From Limonium bicolor (taxonomy: Eukaryota; Streptophyta; Magnoliopsida; Caryophyllales; Plumbaginaceae): a stretch of DNA of 64,000 bases. Below are positions 11,957 through 24,593 of the stretch, piece after piece. Every line of letters starts with the position of its first letter. Positions within the stretch are counted from its first letter, which is position 1. The position numbers and the translations under genes are program-made. The stretch lies in NCBI GenBank assembly GCA_023374045.1, contig CM041781.1, positions 139,616,982 to 139,680,981 of the forward strand. Direction: 5' to 3'. The notes under the pieces are model-generated. The model did not search any database. It had not been told where the DNA came from and saw nothing but the letters and a program-made list of their open reading frames with translations.

Positions 11957-12011
11957 ACTGCACAAGTGCAATACCAGAACACTCAGTCCTACAGAGTGTA
12001 GAGGCGTAAAC
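11957..12011 (-). other. Conserved about 60-nt motif, element A copy
   Basis: Its complement matches 31394-31460 in element C and 5281-5348 in LTR I. On the minus strand it holds ACACTC...GAGTGT and GCAC-TT-GTGC, two small stems. It lies about 3.5 kb from the polypurine tract. Confidence 0.65.
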
Positions 12012-15000
12012 TCTCAGCAGCTAATATCTAAAGAGTCAAACAGATAAGATGAGTGAATCATCATGTGAGTGGTACATTCCAAGACCATTATTCCTTCTTA
12101 AGGTATCTGCTAGCATTTAGCTTGTCTCTCATCATTGTGTAGTCACGCGTTTATGTTCACATCTTTCGGTAGATTCCTCTGGATTGCAAGAACTTGCATT
12201 ATCCTTATGAGGGGTCTACGTATTGTTCGTCCATGTAGTGGTTTCTTGTTTCTGTCGTCTGCCTCGTCATCTTCGAAGGGTCTCCTTGTCTTCACTGTGT
12301 ATCGTCTGCTACTCTGTGTTGTAGGTTCTTGGTTTTCTCTAGCCCGTTGGTTAACTGCGGCTCTTCTCGTCCATCTTCGAGGTAATCTGCATCACTGTCC
12401 GTAGTACGGAGTTGACTACTTCTCGTGTTCCTAACACTACTTGTCTACATGCATGGGGTACCATACTGATACATTACTACTTACCTGACTAACCTATAAA
12501 TAAGTCTGTCAGGCCCACATGCTCCTATCGGAGTGCGGTCGTCCCATGTCTCATTTAGTAAACTGGTAGCGTCCATCACACGACTAAGTATCCTATTGTC
12601 AATCTCCCTTTTGATGGATGTCCTTGTTGTAGTCCGATGTTGATTGGTCCGCAATGTTGGTTATCTTGTCGTAGATTCTAATGTTCTAGCAGTATGGTGG
12701 TAAGGTGGTTGGAACATTATTTTTGTTCCCAGGACTCAGGTCCTTAGTAACATATTAGTGATAGCACTTGGTTGCTAACCAGTTGAACGTTAAACATTGA
12801 TTCGTCTGTATGGTTGCAATCGTTTATGTAATATTGGTGCTGAGGTAGCAATGTCAGTTCTCCTATCTCGATCTCCATGAGTATATACATAATTCTTTCC
12901 TCCAGTTTTAATCATTATCATATCTTACCTATGCTTCCCGATACGGCGTAGGGTAAGTTCTCATACTTGGGTATTTATATGCGTTCGCTGTTCAGTTTAA
13001 TTGGGTGGATTGTAGATTGTATGATTGCTTGAGCAACTTGGCTCTTCATCTTTCCAACTATTCTCATTGATGGTACCGCATCCTCAAAGGGTATGCTATT
13101 TCTCATAAGATTAGGTTTGTCCATTAGGACTAAACATTTATCACTATTAGTGATTAGCATTACATGCTGGTATATACTCCTGGTATTCTGCTAGTAAGTA
13201 ATGTCTTTGTTGTTACTTATTGTTTAGTGCTAGTTACTTGTAACTGCAGTTATTTATTATTATTATTTTTATTTTTTAAAGTGCGCGATTTGGCGCCTGT
13301 TAGTAATTCATCATTGTTATTCACATCGCTTACGGTATGTGCCGTAGCTCCATTGCTTCATTATATTAACTTAGACATTGTTGTGTTAGTAATATGCCTT
13401 GAAAGGTAATTGGAGTCGGTGTTCCCGGTCTCCTGAGCTTATCCCCCTTATTTGTACATTAGATGCTTGCGTACTCGCGCCATTTAGCGTTTGGTTAAGT
13501 GTTTGCCATCGTTTTAATTTGAACATTCGTTCATCACTGACAGTCGTCACACCAGTGAACGACATGTTTTTAACATATACTGATACTTATCATTTTCTTT
13601 ACATGGCGGGACGCCCATGGCGGTAGCCCTTCTTCTACTTAAAACTTGTCTAATAGTCAGTAAGATCCGGACAATACATATAAACTTAATCTTGATGTTG
13701 ATTAGTTGTGACTGTATATAACAGTATATGGCACTCCTTGGTAAAGGGGGTGCCCAGAGGTGGTAATTATTCATGTGTTCAGTGTTGATTCGCGTTCATT
13801 GTTGCGAAGGTATTGGTAATGTCCGTATTACGGTAGAATTGTTCTTTTCACTCTTGGTCCATCTGTGGACTGCTATGTTTTACCAATTCCCTTGTGTTCA
13901 TCACGGGTTGGCGTAAACGTACATATAGTTAGTGAACTATAAGTTACGTTTATTATAAGGTTAACGTGTTATGACGTATGATATGTATACGTTTTATTAA
14001 ATAGGTGGCAATACTGTAATAATGGAAAGTATTAGGAGTTGATTGAAGTAGGAATTTTGATGTATCTGCCTTCTGGCAATAATATAGTTTTTATTGAAGG
14101 CACGGGTTACAATATTTAATGAGAAAATTGAATTTATAGGCTAAGGTTGATATAATATAAACCTTAGGAATTATCAATATATGTCCTGAGATGTTACAGA
14201 ATATTAAGATAAAGTTCTTAATATATATTGCATAATATAATGCATCAAATCGAATAATCATCTTACATTAAGATGATGATGGAAATGTGACATAAGATAT
14301 AAGAGACTAAATCATGGGACATAAGTATAAGTGAATAAATATAAATACTGCACATACGATATAGTTGGAAACTGTATAGCAGCAATCATTATACGATCGT
14401 ATTCTCTTCATAGTTTTATTCGTATGATTTAATATATACAACGTAACTGTTAATCGCAATTTTCTTTATTTAATATCTTATTTCTACGTTGTTGCTAGTT
14501 GTTTGTAACTAGTGTGTTGTTGTCCTGTTTATCCAGACTGTAATCAATTGTGGCAACTTGTGAAGAGTCTCAGGAGTCATCCGACCCTGGTGTGATCAGT
14601 ACCAGTGTTGGACTAACCTTCCACCCTAATTTGTGGTTGGTTTTCCCTTGATCCCCGGGAATCAGGTATCACCGTCCACTTCCAATTCAGCCATTGAATG
14701 CTTTGATAGTTAAATTATGTTATCTTGGCTCTCAGCCTGTGTCATTTGATTCGTTCTCGTTTAGTAGTTATAATTTGTTATGGGCTGGTGTGCCCCCTTT
14801 TATTGCGTTAATCGGACTCGTCGGTCCCTTTAGAGGTTGTAGGCCTTGTATCTTAGTGGTTTATTGCAACAATTGTAGTTATGTAGTTTATATTAGAGGT
14901 GTACAATTGTTTGGTGATTATTGGTAGCCATGGTGTCGTACCATAGGTCTACACAGTTTACAGTATTCGTTGTAACGATAATAGTAGTGGTAACTGCAGT
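12012..15000. other. A interior, no recognisable feature
   Basis: About 3 kb of moderately AT-rich DNA. Frames over 60 codons occur on both strands but none carries a domain motif or codon-like pattern that I recognise. No tandem repeat or terminal structure was found. Confidence 0.5.
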
Positions 15001-15014
15001 TGTAATTGTTTGCA

Positions 15015-15092
15015 GCACTTGCAGTGGCAAGTGCGCGGGGTAGACGAAATTATTAGTACATTGTTTAAATCAGCGCTTGCAGTGGCAAGCGC
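15015..15092 (-). repeat. Twin covarying hairpins about 1 kb from the A primer-binding site
   Basis: GCACTTGC/GCAAGTGC (15015-15034) and GCGCTTGC/GCAAGCGC (15073-15092) are perfect 8-bp stems with the same 4-base loop. The A-T to G-C swap at the third stem position is compensated. Element C has the same stem at 28764-28783, at a similar distance from its primer-binding site. Confidence 0.75.
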
Positions 15093-16133
15093 ACCATGCA
15101 GGTAGAGTTGTCGGTTCCCGACTTGTTTGTCTCACTGCTGCATTGGTTGTTTAAGCATTGTTAGAGTGATTGTTCATGAATAAGACGGTATTTGGATTTG
15201 GGAAATTTTCCTGACCACATTGTCATTAGAATAATCAAGTCTTCCTTCACATTATATTTACAATAGCGTAAACGTTTGGACTTTGTCTCTCTACAGGTAC
15301 CGCCATGACAGGGTCCTAGTGTCACTGTATTGTGTGCACACAAGTTTAGGATTGAAGTTTGTACATAACAGGACGGTACTCTCACAAGGTTCCTTCACGT
15401 TCTCAAGATAATTTCTTTTTACAGTGTGGTGGTTACAGGTTCCATTACGGGCGACGGTCTCGCGGAGTTCATGGTGCACCCGGTCCGCTTGCCCTGATGT
15501 TTTTGGGTGACCCTTTCCACGACGTTATAGTAGTAGTGGCGCTCGCCTCTCGCAGTGCCTATCGATATGGTGCTTGGTCGTCAATGGAGGTATGACATTG
15601 AGGTTGTATTAATGTTACAGGAGCAGGAATTTTTTTTTTTCATTCGCTGCAAGAGTGTTTAGACAGTCCGTTGGGCTTGGTAGCCCTTTTCCCTGTATTC
15701 GGGGATTATATTTCTTAGTTGTATTATACTCATTGGGTTGTGGCGGGAGGGGTACTGTCGGCGGTAGTTCGTACTGGACTTCCACATGAAGGTAGATTGT
15801 CGCCAATGTACTCATGACGTTTGTGTCTCCTCCTGGCTGAGCTCTCAGCTGGACCTTAACAGGGGTAATATTCCCGGGCCTTTATGCCCTTGGTCAGCTT
15901 CCTGGCTCACACCACCACTAGATGTCGGTAATACCGTTAGTCTTTTCAATAACACACCATACTACAATCAACTCATTTGTGTGCCCCAAGGGCTACACTT
16001 GCAGGCCAAAGGCTCTGTCGACACATAATTTCAGTAAGACATAGACGTTTCGTACCTCACAAACGCTTCCCAAGTTTCCCAAATCCTAAGCCCACTGTCT
16101 TAACCTAGTATCTCGTCATCAGAGCGGTACTCC

Positions 16134-16145
16134 GCTCTGATACCA
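16134..16145 (-). other. Primer-binding site of element A
   Basis: On the minus strand it reads TGGTATCAGAGC, complementary to the 3' end of plant initiator tRNA-Met, four bases after the LTR end. This fixes A as minus-oriented and 16150-22007 as its 5' LTR. Confidence 0.88.
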
Positions 16146-16431
16146 CTTTTGTAACACCCCTCATAACAAATACGTAATAGTCGCTCACGTGAACAGGGAA
16201 TAAAAGCGTCTCACAGCGGAAGGAATTACAGTAATAGAACTCACATGGGTCCTACATTTCTATCTAAGTATCAAAAGCACAACTACTGTGAGCATCTAAA
16301 ATATAATCCAACTCTTACAACCCCTTTCCAGTGGAGTCATTTAATACATAACGAGGTATGAACGGTAAATCCAAAATCAACATCGTCCTAACTACCCAGC
16401 CCCGCACTTCGGCTTCAACGTGTTCAGCAAC

Positions 16432-16468
16432 CTGCACAATAAGTGTAGTCTCAGCGATAGACGCTGAG
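16432..16468 (-). promoter_or_regulatory. Hairpin plus predicted 3' splice site, LTR A
   Basis: On the minus strand CTCAGCG/CGCTGAG (16450-16468) is followed by ACACTTATTGTGCAG/G, with the AG complement at 16432-16433. Same arrangement as in the unrelated LTRs I, C and D. Confidence 0.5.
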
Positions 16469-16706
16469 TATGCCGGATCTGGACCCTATTGGTCACTTGT
16501 CATTTTTAACCGTCTTGATATTAGATTGATTTCATCCTTTGTCATTTACAGATATCATAAATACTGTAACAACATGCATGATTATATAGTCATTCATCCA
16601 ATCCAAACAGTCACATATGGATATACACATTACTGTCATACATCATACAATACAATGGCATTGAGAACTCATTCATCGTATATTAACATCATCACATAGT
16701 ACATCA

Positions 16707-17040
16707 CTCGGCCCTCCGGGCCTTCACATATTGTTTGTTTAGGTTAGCACAGTCAGGCGTCAGTTAGGACAACCCGAAATATACTCACTTGGACAGTAGT
16801 CCCACGTACACACAAAGGTGCTCACTGCCCTGATCATCCGAAGACTCTGGGACTTATTCACTTTGCCTTTGTAAAGGCGTCCATTTAGGTGGCCAAGGGC
16901 CTGGTGCCAACGGTAGCACACTCCGCCTGACGATCTATCTAGGCTCGATCAGGATTAACTAGGGAAAACCCGATATGGGATATCCCAAGAGATCTCTACG
17001 CGCGACCAGCAGCCAGTGACTGTCTGGATTAAGGTACATC
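16707..17040 (-). other. Strongly conserved block in the A/E LTR family
   Basis: This stretch is nearly identical to 52381-52716 in LTR E (by eye around 90-95 percent), while the rest of the two LTRs is much more diverged. It includes a GGCCC/GGGCC stem at its left end and a run from CTTTGCCTTTG to ATCTATCTAGG without differences. Confidence 0.65.
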
Positions 17041-20000
17041 ATCACATTCATTCACACTCCACTGTTAGCTTTGTTGGTTAGATAGTCAGTTACAGTTTTA
17101 GTTATGGAGTACATCACTTAATTTGTTGGCTGCCCTATGGGTCTTACGCATGCCTAGAATTATTCTAGGTAACATTCACGTTCGAGTCAAAGCTCTAGAG
17201 ACTGACAATGTCGTGTCCCGTTCCTAAGTATTTTACTTAGGTTATAACTACATACTTGTAATACTGAGCGTATTAGTTCAAGCAACAGTGGTCACAATCA
17301 CACATTTCGCATATGTAGTTTTGTATAAGTCGATCTATAGTCGACGTAGTATTAGTCCCGTAGGACGTTCGTGCATAAATAAATAATGCAGTGAACATAA
17401 CTACACATCACACACATAAATCACATACACACATACATTCACACAAGTTATTTATCAAACAAATCCAAGCCCGAGGAATTCCTCAGGACAACCCGGATCA
17501 AATCCCTTTACATACCGTACACCGTCGTCTAGATTCGTGCAGTGCAGGCCACTAGAGCTTTCGAGCGCGTACGTCGGAAATGCGATCTAGTAATACAAGG
17601 AACACTAAGCGTCAATCCACATGACAACACAATTCGGTATTTCCGAATAACGTTTGAAATCCTAGTACTATGTCCCCAGACTTAACATTTGTTACTAGTT
17701 AAAGTATCGTCATTAATATTTTATAAACCCCTTACTCGTTGTGTGAGTTAATTCCCGGTTTACATTAGAGCATGAAACCACACGTTATGCACTTGTGATA
17801 CTTCACTAGGGTTTATTTATCAAACCCCAGTCTTATACTCACCTTAGCATTATATGTCGTTGTAACTATAGTGTATAACTTTATTTCTTGGTACTTGTTT
17901 ATCTATGTATGTATGCATTTGGCATAACAGTTTGAATAGCTATATCCTAGCCACATAATATTATTTGTGTTATACTAGTTCCATAATGTTATACAATACG
18001 CTATTTTATGTGTCATTAACTTTACAACATATAGTTTTGGTACTATATGTATGTACCGAATATAGTGTAAACACATTATACATTTGTGCTCCTTGTTTAT
18101 ATTATTCTCATGGATCACAACATATCCACATACTAAATAACGTGTTGTAGATATTTAAGTTTATAACATCAAAACTTGTATTAGAATATAACCCAAAGTT
18201 TTATAATCCTTGTTATAATTACCGCTAGTGTATATCTTGACTCCATTTCTCATCAAATCTCATACTCTCAACACTCCTATTTTACCACCTATTTTATATC
18301 ATACTGCATTCATCATATATTATAAACTTTACAATATATTGTATCTTAATCCCCATTTAATTACTCACAAAACTTTCACATAACTTATAATATGTGGTAA
18401 GTCTCCTAACCTCATAACCTCAAAACTTGTAGTATGATACCACCCACAGTTTCATAAGCTCTCTTAGTTATATCGGAGATGTTTTAGATTCTTCAATAAC
18501 TCAGTATTACCCTCTGTAACATGGTGGCACAGAAGCTCATATTTTACCAGCATCTGAACAGCAACCTCTATTCCTTCCTGTTTCTGTTTCTAATTACTCC
18601 AAGTGCTATTTAATTTTTTCCTTTCGGTACCTGCCTAACCTTCTATGGTATTATTGATGATTTAACCCAAAAACTGAACCACCAAAACATACTCCTAGCT
18701 TCTACACTTACTTGTACATAGAATTACTTTAACAGGAACCGAAACAACCTACATTACTGAGGTATTTATGTTGTGGTTCTCTTCTGTTTTTTTTGTTTCT
18801 ATTTGATATGATCTGTCTTTCTACCTAGGCCTAAACACTTACTGGTTTAGTCCAGAGTTCCACCCATGTTTCGAATTTAAAGTAACCCAAACACTCGACC
18901 ACATCACTGTTGTATCCCTCAACTGAAGTACACAAACCTACAGAAGCTGATACCAGAAACTGTTGTGGTTATTGTCTTATGGTTGCTTTTCTGTTTTTGT
19001 ATTTTGTTGGATTCTTTCCTAGTCGCTTACAATCCCGTTTTACTGTCTCAGCTAGGTTTGAAACTTATTATCAAGCCAAAACAACACCCTTTACATTCTC
19101 TGAAATTCAGTTATACAAAAATAGAATTTCTGAAACTGCAACTAAAACAGAAATTGATGTATGCTCTTATGGTTCTATCTGTCTGTTCCTTAAACTGAGC
19201 TATACTCCTCCTAGCTCTTTAGTCACTTTAGTTAAATGTTTGTTGAGGTTTTTAGACTTAAAAACAGGCCCAAAGCAACTTTACTAATGCTACTGAAACT
19301 TGTGTATACTGGAACCAGAACTGCAGAACAAAACAAAACAAAACACAATCTGCAACAGATGCACTTTCTCTCCCATTTCTTTTCCCTCTGTTTATTCACG
19401 TGTTTGATTTTCAGTTCTTTCCAAATTGTTGACCCAGTTAATTTAGTGTTCCATCAAGCTTCTAAGCCCAAACAAAAACCCAGGCAACATGTTACAGACA
19501 CAGGAGTGTCCAAACACTGAAACTGAAACGTAGATTGATTTACCTTCTTCTATATCTCTGTTGGTTCATGGTTTTGGGTTTCCAGTTTCCTCCTAGGTTG
19601 TCCAACTGCTTAGTTAAGTACCCTACACAGTTGGACCTTTACACAACTCGAAACAGCAAGGACCAAACCTCAGAAAAATCATTATACATGGCTAAGAGTA
19701 AACTGCGAAATCTTAAACCGAAAATCTGCTATGACTTTACTCCCAACTTTCACTTCTGCTGCTTAACCTGCCTGTTAGTTTTCTCCAGTTTGTTTACCCA
19801 CCTAGATACATCTCTTAATACCGTTTTTGACTTTAAGACAACCCAAGTCAACAATGCCTGCATCCCTAGAACTCCTTTACATTGGTCTGTAGTAATGAAC
19901 ATATAACCGGAAGTACAGGACTGATATCTTCTCTTGTATTTGCAGTTTGTTCACGATTCTTGTTTTGAGTTTCCCCTAGATTGCTTAGTTATTTAGTTAA

Positions 20001-21627
20001 GCATCTTAGTGCATTTTAACCCCCAAAACAGATCCACCACCAAATCGTTTAAGCTTCTGAAAGGCTGATATACAGAAGGAATCAGAATTTGCAGAAATTG
20101 AAAATCTGAACTTATAAGCTCTTTTTTTTTATTGTTTTCTTTCTGCTCTTTAATCTGACTTCGTACTTCCCAACTACTTAGCTTCTTATATAAGGGTCTT
20201 ACTATGACTTTTATCCCTAAAATAAGGCCACATCAATATAGTTAATGCCACTGGAACTCACTATTCAGGACTGGGTTTTTACAGAAAACAGAATCTGAAG
20301 TTGATTTATTTTTCTTGTTTGGTTCTCCTGAACTAGTTTGTATTTCTCTCCAACCGTTTACACTCCTAGCTAAGTCAATTGAAAAGACTCCAAGTTCATT
20401 CTCAACTCAAGGAGCAACACACACACACCTCTGAGAAATACTTTATACTGCACCTGACACCAGCAAGGATTGAACTTTAACACCGATAACTTTCCTTTTA
20501 TATTTTTGTTTGTTCACAAATGGCCTTCTAGTTTTCCCCACAAGCTTAGAGTGTTCTCAGTGTTTTAAGTTCAAAACCAACCCACAACAACCAGGGGTAT
20601 ACCCTGAGAAGTGAGTACACAGAAACACCAAAGTTTAAGAAACTAAAACTGTTACATGAACTAGCACTGTCTTCTTCTGTTCTTTTACTTTGATTTCAAG
20701 TTTCTCAAGTTTCTGTCCCATTCAGTTGAGTGGCTCCCCATGATGTTACTTCAAGGACAGACCCATAACTACACTGCCTGCACTTCTAAGGTTCCTTTAC
20801 TCAAAATTTGTAGAACTGAAAACAAAGCAGGAGCCAGAAAGTGTGATCTGTTGATTTCCCTCCTATGATTTCCTTCCTACAGATGCGACAGTTTGGTTTT
20901 TGTTCTCTTTTGACTCACACCTACACTTGGACAACTCAAGCAGGTGTGTTTACAATGTGGTATATGTATCATTAACTCAATGTCATTCCAGGACAGCAAG
21001 AGTACCGAGAGCTTTGTTACATAATTGAAATAACTAACAACTGAAGTCGACAGGTGGGTTTTATATATATATGTTTCTTTGATCAGGACACGGGTTTAGG
21101 AGTGGCTCACCTGTTGAGTATCTTGGCTGATTCTTGGGTGTATTATGGAACTTACAACACCTTGGTCAGTTTGCCTACACTGGAACGGATTACTCAGAGA
21201 TTAAGACCGTGATAAGCCAAAGGAAAAGACATGGTTATCAGGCTGAGACAGATACGGTTTTTACCTTGTCTCTTTTCTTTTCCACCGAGAATGATATAGC
21301 AGGGAAGGCTTGCTTCCTCACCAAGTACTGAGGCCTGCTCACTGGTCTATTACGTGAAGGAAAACAGAAAGGAAGAGAGTTTCAAAAGCAGCTAGAACAG
21401 TTATCAGTAAGCAGAGGAGGGAGAGCAGTATTTAAAGCTCACCGAAATGATCATGGAATATGGCTATACATTTGGGTCTTTGCTTCCTTCTACGACGGGG
21501 TATACTCCTCTGATTTTTTTTTTCAAGTGAAGAGAAAAGGAACTAGAGTTTAGTAGTAGTTGAGATCATTACCGAAAATGAGAGAAAGGGGACGATGCTA
21601 GTTTCTCGGGTGTATAATACTGAATTC

Positions 21628-21715
21628 AAGCATAGCTCAAGCGGTTAAGGTTTCGGGATTAGTACGAGAGGTCTCGGGTTCGAATCCCGTCTAGAGCATG
21701 TTGCTCTTTTTTTTC
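21628..21715 (+). ncRNA. tRNA-like pol III unit in A 5' LTR (second copy)
   Basis: Same A box, B box, terminal hairpin and T run as at 8070-8158, with one base change between the boxes. Being present in both LTRs, it was already part of the LTR when A inserted. Confidence 0.5.
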
Positions 21716-22280
21716 AGCCCTATTAATCCTATTTATTGTATATAAGTGACTTGTGTTAACATGTCACATTATTAGTCGTATGTACATATATATACGACTA
21801 TTTCGTTATGTCACGTTTTGGTTATAAGTACAACGTTAAGATCTTGTAACGTTATGCACATTTACATATATATATATATCCGTATGTACATAAGTACCGT
21901 AATAATAAATTGTTCGTTTGTTCACAGGTTATTACTTGCTTGATTATTTATACCTTAATATAGCTATTTATATATTAAATAGCGTTTAATTATTTAGGGG
22001 TATTTCAAAAGCTCTAATGAGCCTTATGGAAATTTTTAAACTTCTAAATTCAGCCCTAGACTACAAGGAGGTGTGAATATACAACCGCCTATGAGTTCAA
22101 CATCTCATTCTATCTATCAAGATCTACTTAAATTCAAATACTACCTCGTATGCTACACGGCACACCAGCCATTCAAAGGCTACAAGCCTGCATACAAATC
22201 AATGCATCGCTCAAATAATCCCTAGCTAATCAGAGCATAACAGCCCAGTCTCACTCTCGACCATTTTGCTTGTCGGGTAC

Positions 22281-22309
22281 CTAAAAATTAAAAACAGCAC
22301 CCCAAGGGG
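22281..22309 (-). promoter_or_regulatory. Hairpin plus predicted 3' splice site, LTR B
   Basis: On the minus strand CCCC-TT-GGGG (22300-22309) is followed by TGCTGTTTTTAATTTTTAG/GT; the AG complement is at 22281-22282. Confidence 0.5.
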
Positions 22310-23502
22310 CTCAGCAAATAGCTGGTATGAAATTCGCATACCCCGCGTGCTAACAGGGAACACCGACTACTTCGTCGCAAACATGAGGTTCATTTATTTT
22401 GTACATGCATACATGCTATAATGAACAACCGTACATTTACACAACAGTGCATACATACATACATTCCAATACACACAATGGAAGACAATCACAATCAACC
22501 ATTCATACTTACCAAGGCACTGGGATACACTTCTCATGTTCATCCACGATACTTTGTTAGTAACTTACTCATCCGGGTTAATCGGATGTGCTTTACTCTT
22601 TTACTCGGGATCAATGGGTTACACTAGCCATGATCTTTACAATACCAAATACTTTTCTTACTTTAATACTCAAGTCAAGTTGGTGTGACCTCCGGGCAGG
22701 GACTACAATATCCCACCACCGGGCTTTAGGTTGGCTAACTTATCCAAGTTGCTACCCATTTAAGGGATTTGGACGGTGGAAAAGATTAAGGCCTGGAATC
22801 GGATCCAACCTTTTGTGTCTTCTCATCCTCACATGTGGCCGAAACTATATCGGACTTCTTTCATACTCCAGTTTACCAATTTACTCAAAGTTAGATGGGT
22901 ACATAGTGAGTGAGTTAGTGAGAATCATTTCACAATCACTAAGTCAAGGGTTAGCACAATTGCACAACCACAATCAAGCACTTCATCATCAGTCATACTT
23001 TTCATGAATTATACAAACTACAAGTTCAAATACAATCCACAAGGAAGAATACATTACAAGCACAAGAAAGTGCAATAAACCCGATTCATGCATTTTCTCT
23101 TATTTAGGTGATCACACATAACACACAGCCACACAAATCAAGGTAGCCAAGCTAGGATACAGGACAAGAGAAAATCATACCGTTCACCGTAGTTGTTCTA
23201 TCCCCGATTTTCCTTTGGAGTCCAACCATTCGAATCCTATAATGTACACGGAGTCGGACGGTTAATTCTCTATAATTAGCCTAACTCTTTTAATCTTTAG
23301 AGTTTCCCGACTTACATTTACTTACCCCCTTACATTTCAAACTTATTTACATTTGTTACTTACTTCAATTTACTTCTCAAGCTTGTTTAACCAGTAATGA
23401 CCATTACATGACATTAATTAAGTCTTAACAATCTTATATTGTCAATACCATTCAAATCCCCATCATACAATATCATTTATACACAATTTAAGGCCTTTTT
23501 AG

Positions 23503-23614
23503 GTTGGTCTAGGACCTTGTCCGGGTCTATAGTCCCGGACCAACACTGGAATGAACTTTTGGCTTGTTTTCTACATTGGTCCGGGTGCTGGTCTAGGTCT
23601 CTAGTCCCGGACCA
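23503..23614 (-). repeat. GGTCCGGG hairpin array in LTR B
   Basis: GTTGGTC/GACCAAC (23503-23544) and TGGTCCGGG/CCCGGACCA (23577-23614) are 74 bp apart. A third unit (41935-41972) lies across the C insertion and keeps a spacing of about 72 once C is removed. Confidence 0.65.
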
Positions 23615-24257
23615 CTACATTTCTCAACTTGAAATACTCTGACCTTAAATATAGTGATTAAAATGATCATAATAGGTATTTAAGGGCTTAATGGTGCCTA
23701 AATAATATTGGTAAGGAAAAATAAATCCAAAAGAAAAAAATAAACGTTTAAAAAGCGAAAAATGCTAAATAAGCGTTAAATAACCATGGGAGGTATGAGA
23801 CCTTGGTTAGCATATTATATGGATTCTAAAGCCTTAATAAGGCCTAAATAATATATGGGAACAACTCCCGAAGAAAACAGATCCAAATAATGAATTAAAA
23901 CACTAATAGAGCTTTAGCGCACGTTTTTCGAGAAAACCCGAAAACATGATTTTAAGTGATCAAACGAACGCGTAAAAATTATAAATCATTAAATAAAAAT
24001 AATTAAGAATTAATGGAAGCTTAATAACCAACAAAATTTAAGAAACGAGAAAATTCTAGAAAACGGGCCCGGTTAGTGAATAGTACCGAAACCGGGTAAA
24101 ATAACGAGCGTTTTCTGTAAAAGACGAAAAACGCTCCAGCTAGTACTACAGTAGAGGGCCAGTTTTTAATCAGTCAAACAACTCCCTCACACACACATGT
24201 AACTAGCTAATTAAATAGAGAAGTGAAAAGCAAAAAGTAGAAAAGTAAAAAGGGTAC

Positions 24258-24355
24258 TTTACCCTTCTCTCACCTCTCTTTTTCTCATTTCTCTATTCTC
24301 TCACCTCCCTCCTTCCTCACCCAGCCAATTTCTCTCTCTTTCTCCCCTCTGCATC
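24258..24355 (+). promoter_or_regulatory. CT-rich tract, possible transcription start region of LTR C
   Basis: Nearly all pyrimidine, preceded by AT-rich DNA with a weak TATA-like TTAAATAG about 40 bases upstream. It is conserved in the 3' LTR (about 38351-38450). The start site itself cannot be read from sequence alone. Confidence 0.3.
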
Positions 24356-24584
24356 TGGCAATTTTGGAGCTCCACCAACATCCATGGCAGCCCCTCTTCT
24401 TCTCCATGCTCTATCCTCATGTGAGCTCCAAATGCAAAAATAAATATATATTCTTGCTCTCCTCATCATCCTCTACACTTCTCTCTTTTCAAAATTCAAA
24501 AATGAGGAAGTTCATCTCCATGAGTTTTCCCCATTCAAAGAGAAAATAGCATCAATGGGTAGCTTGGAGTCTCCTTTCTCCATT

Positions 24585-24593
24585 AAGGTAAAA
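24585..24593 (+). promoter_or_regulatory. Predicted 5' splice site in LTR C leader
   Basis: AAG/GTAAAA at 24588 and AAG/GTAGGA at 24941. Related LTRs have equal or stronger sites, e.g. minus-strand AAG/GTAAGG near 35520 in C2. Confidence 0.35.

Larger units (their letters stand above)
8503..16149 (-). mobile_element. Non-coding interior of element A (LARD-like)
   Basis: This 7.6-kb interior is bounded by a reverse polypurine tract (8503) and a reverse initiator-tRNA primer-binding site (16134-16145). I find no gag, protease, reverse transcriptase, RNase H or integrase motif on either strand. By structure it is a large retrotransposon derivative (LARD) that would need proteins from an autonomous relative. 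The longest sense frame (minus, 11452-11982, 176 codons) has no recognisable motif and is not conserved in element C, so I treat it as chance. The interior does carry several structured or conserved sites listed separately. Confidence 0.8.
16150..22007 (-). mobile_element. 5' LTR of element A (5.86 kb, complete)
   Basis: It starts TGTAACACCCC and ends GGGGTATTTCA on the plus strand. Its last 2.3 kb match 1-8502 minus solo LTR I. Its first part aligns with the E fragment from 51741, showing a second, older member of the family. It carries a hairpin with a predicted acceptor (16432-16468), a strongly conserved block (16707-17040) and a tRNA-like unit (21628-21715). From 17050 to 19700 I see nothing beyond AT-rich LTR text and a small TTCGG/CCGAA hairpin near 17635 that E also has. 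Low divergence from the left LTR implies recent insertion. Confidence 0.88.
22008..23629 (-). mobile_element. LTR B fragment, left part
   Basis: Minus-oriented LTR text resembling C and C2. It begins at the insertion point of A and is cut by element C at 23630; it resumes at 41912 and ends GGGGTATTTCA at 44019. Its 3' terminal bases would lie left of element A, outside the window. The base after the A LTR (AAAGC, 22008-22012) should be A's target duplication, which I cannot test here. Confidence 0.65.

Noticed and set aside
11452..11982. 176-codon frame on the minus strand, in sense of element A
   Set aside because: No known motif, overlaps the conserved 60-nt motif, and the frame is not kept in element C. 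Probably chance.
18910..19906. Several 77-125 codon frames in LTR A
   Set aside because: Overlapping frames on the strand antisense to the element, AT-rich, no motif.
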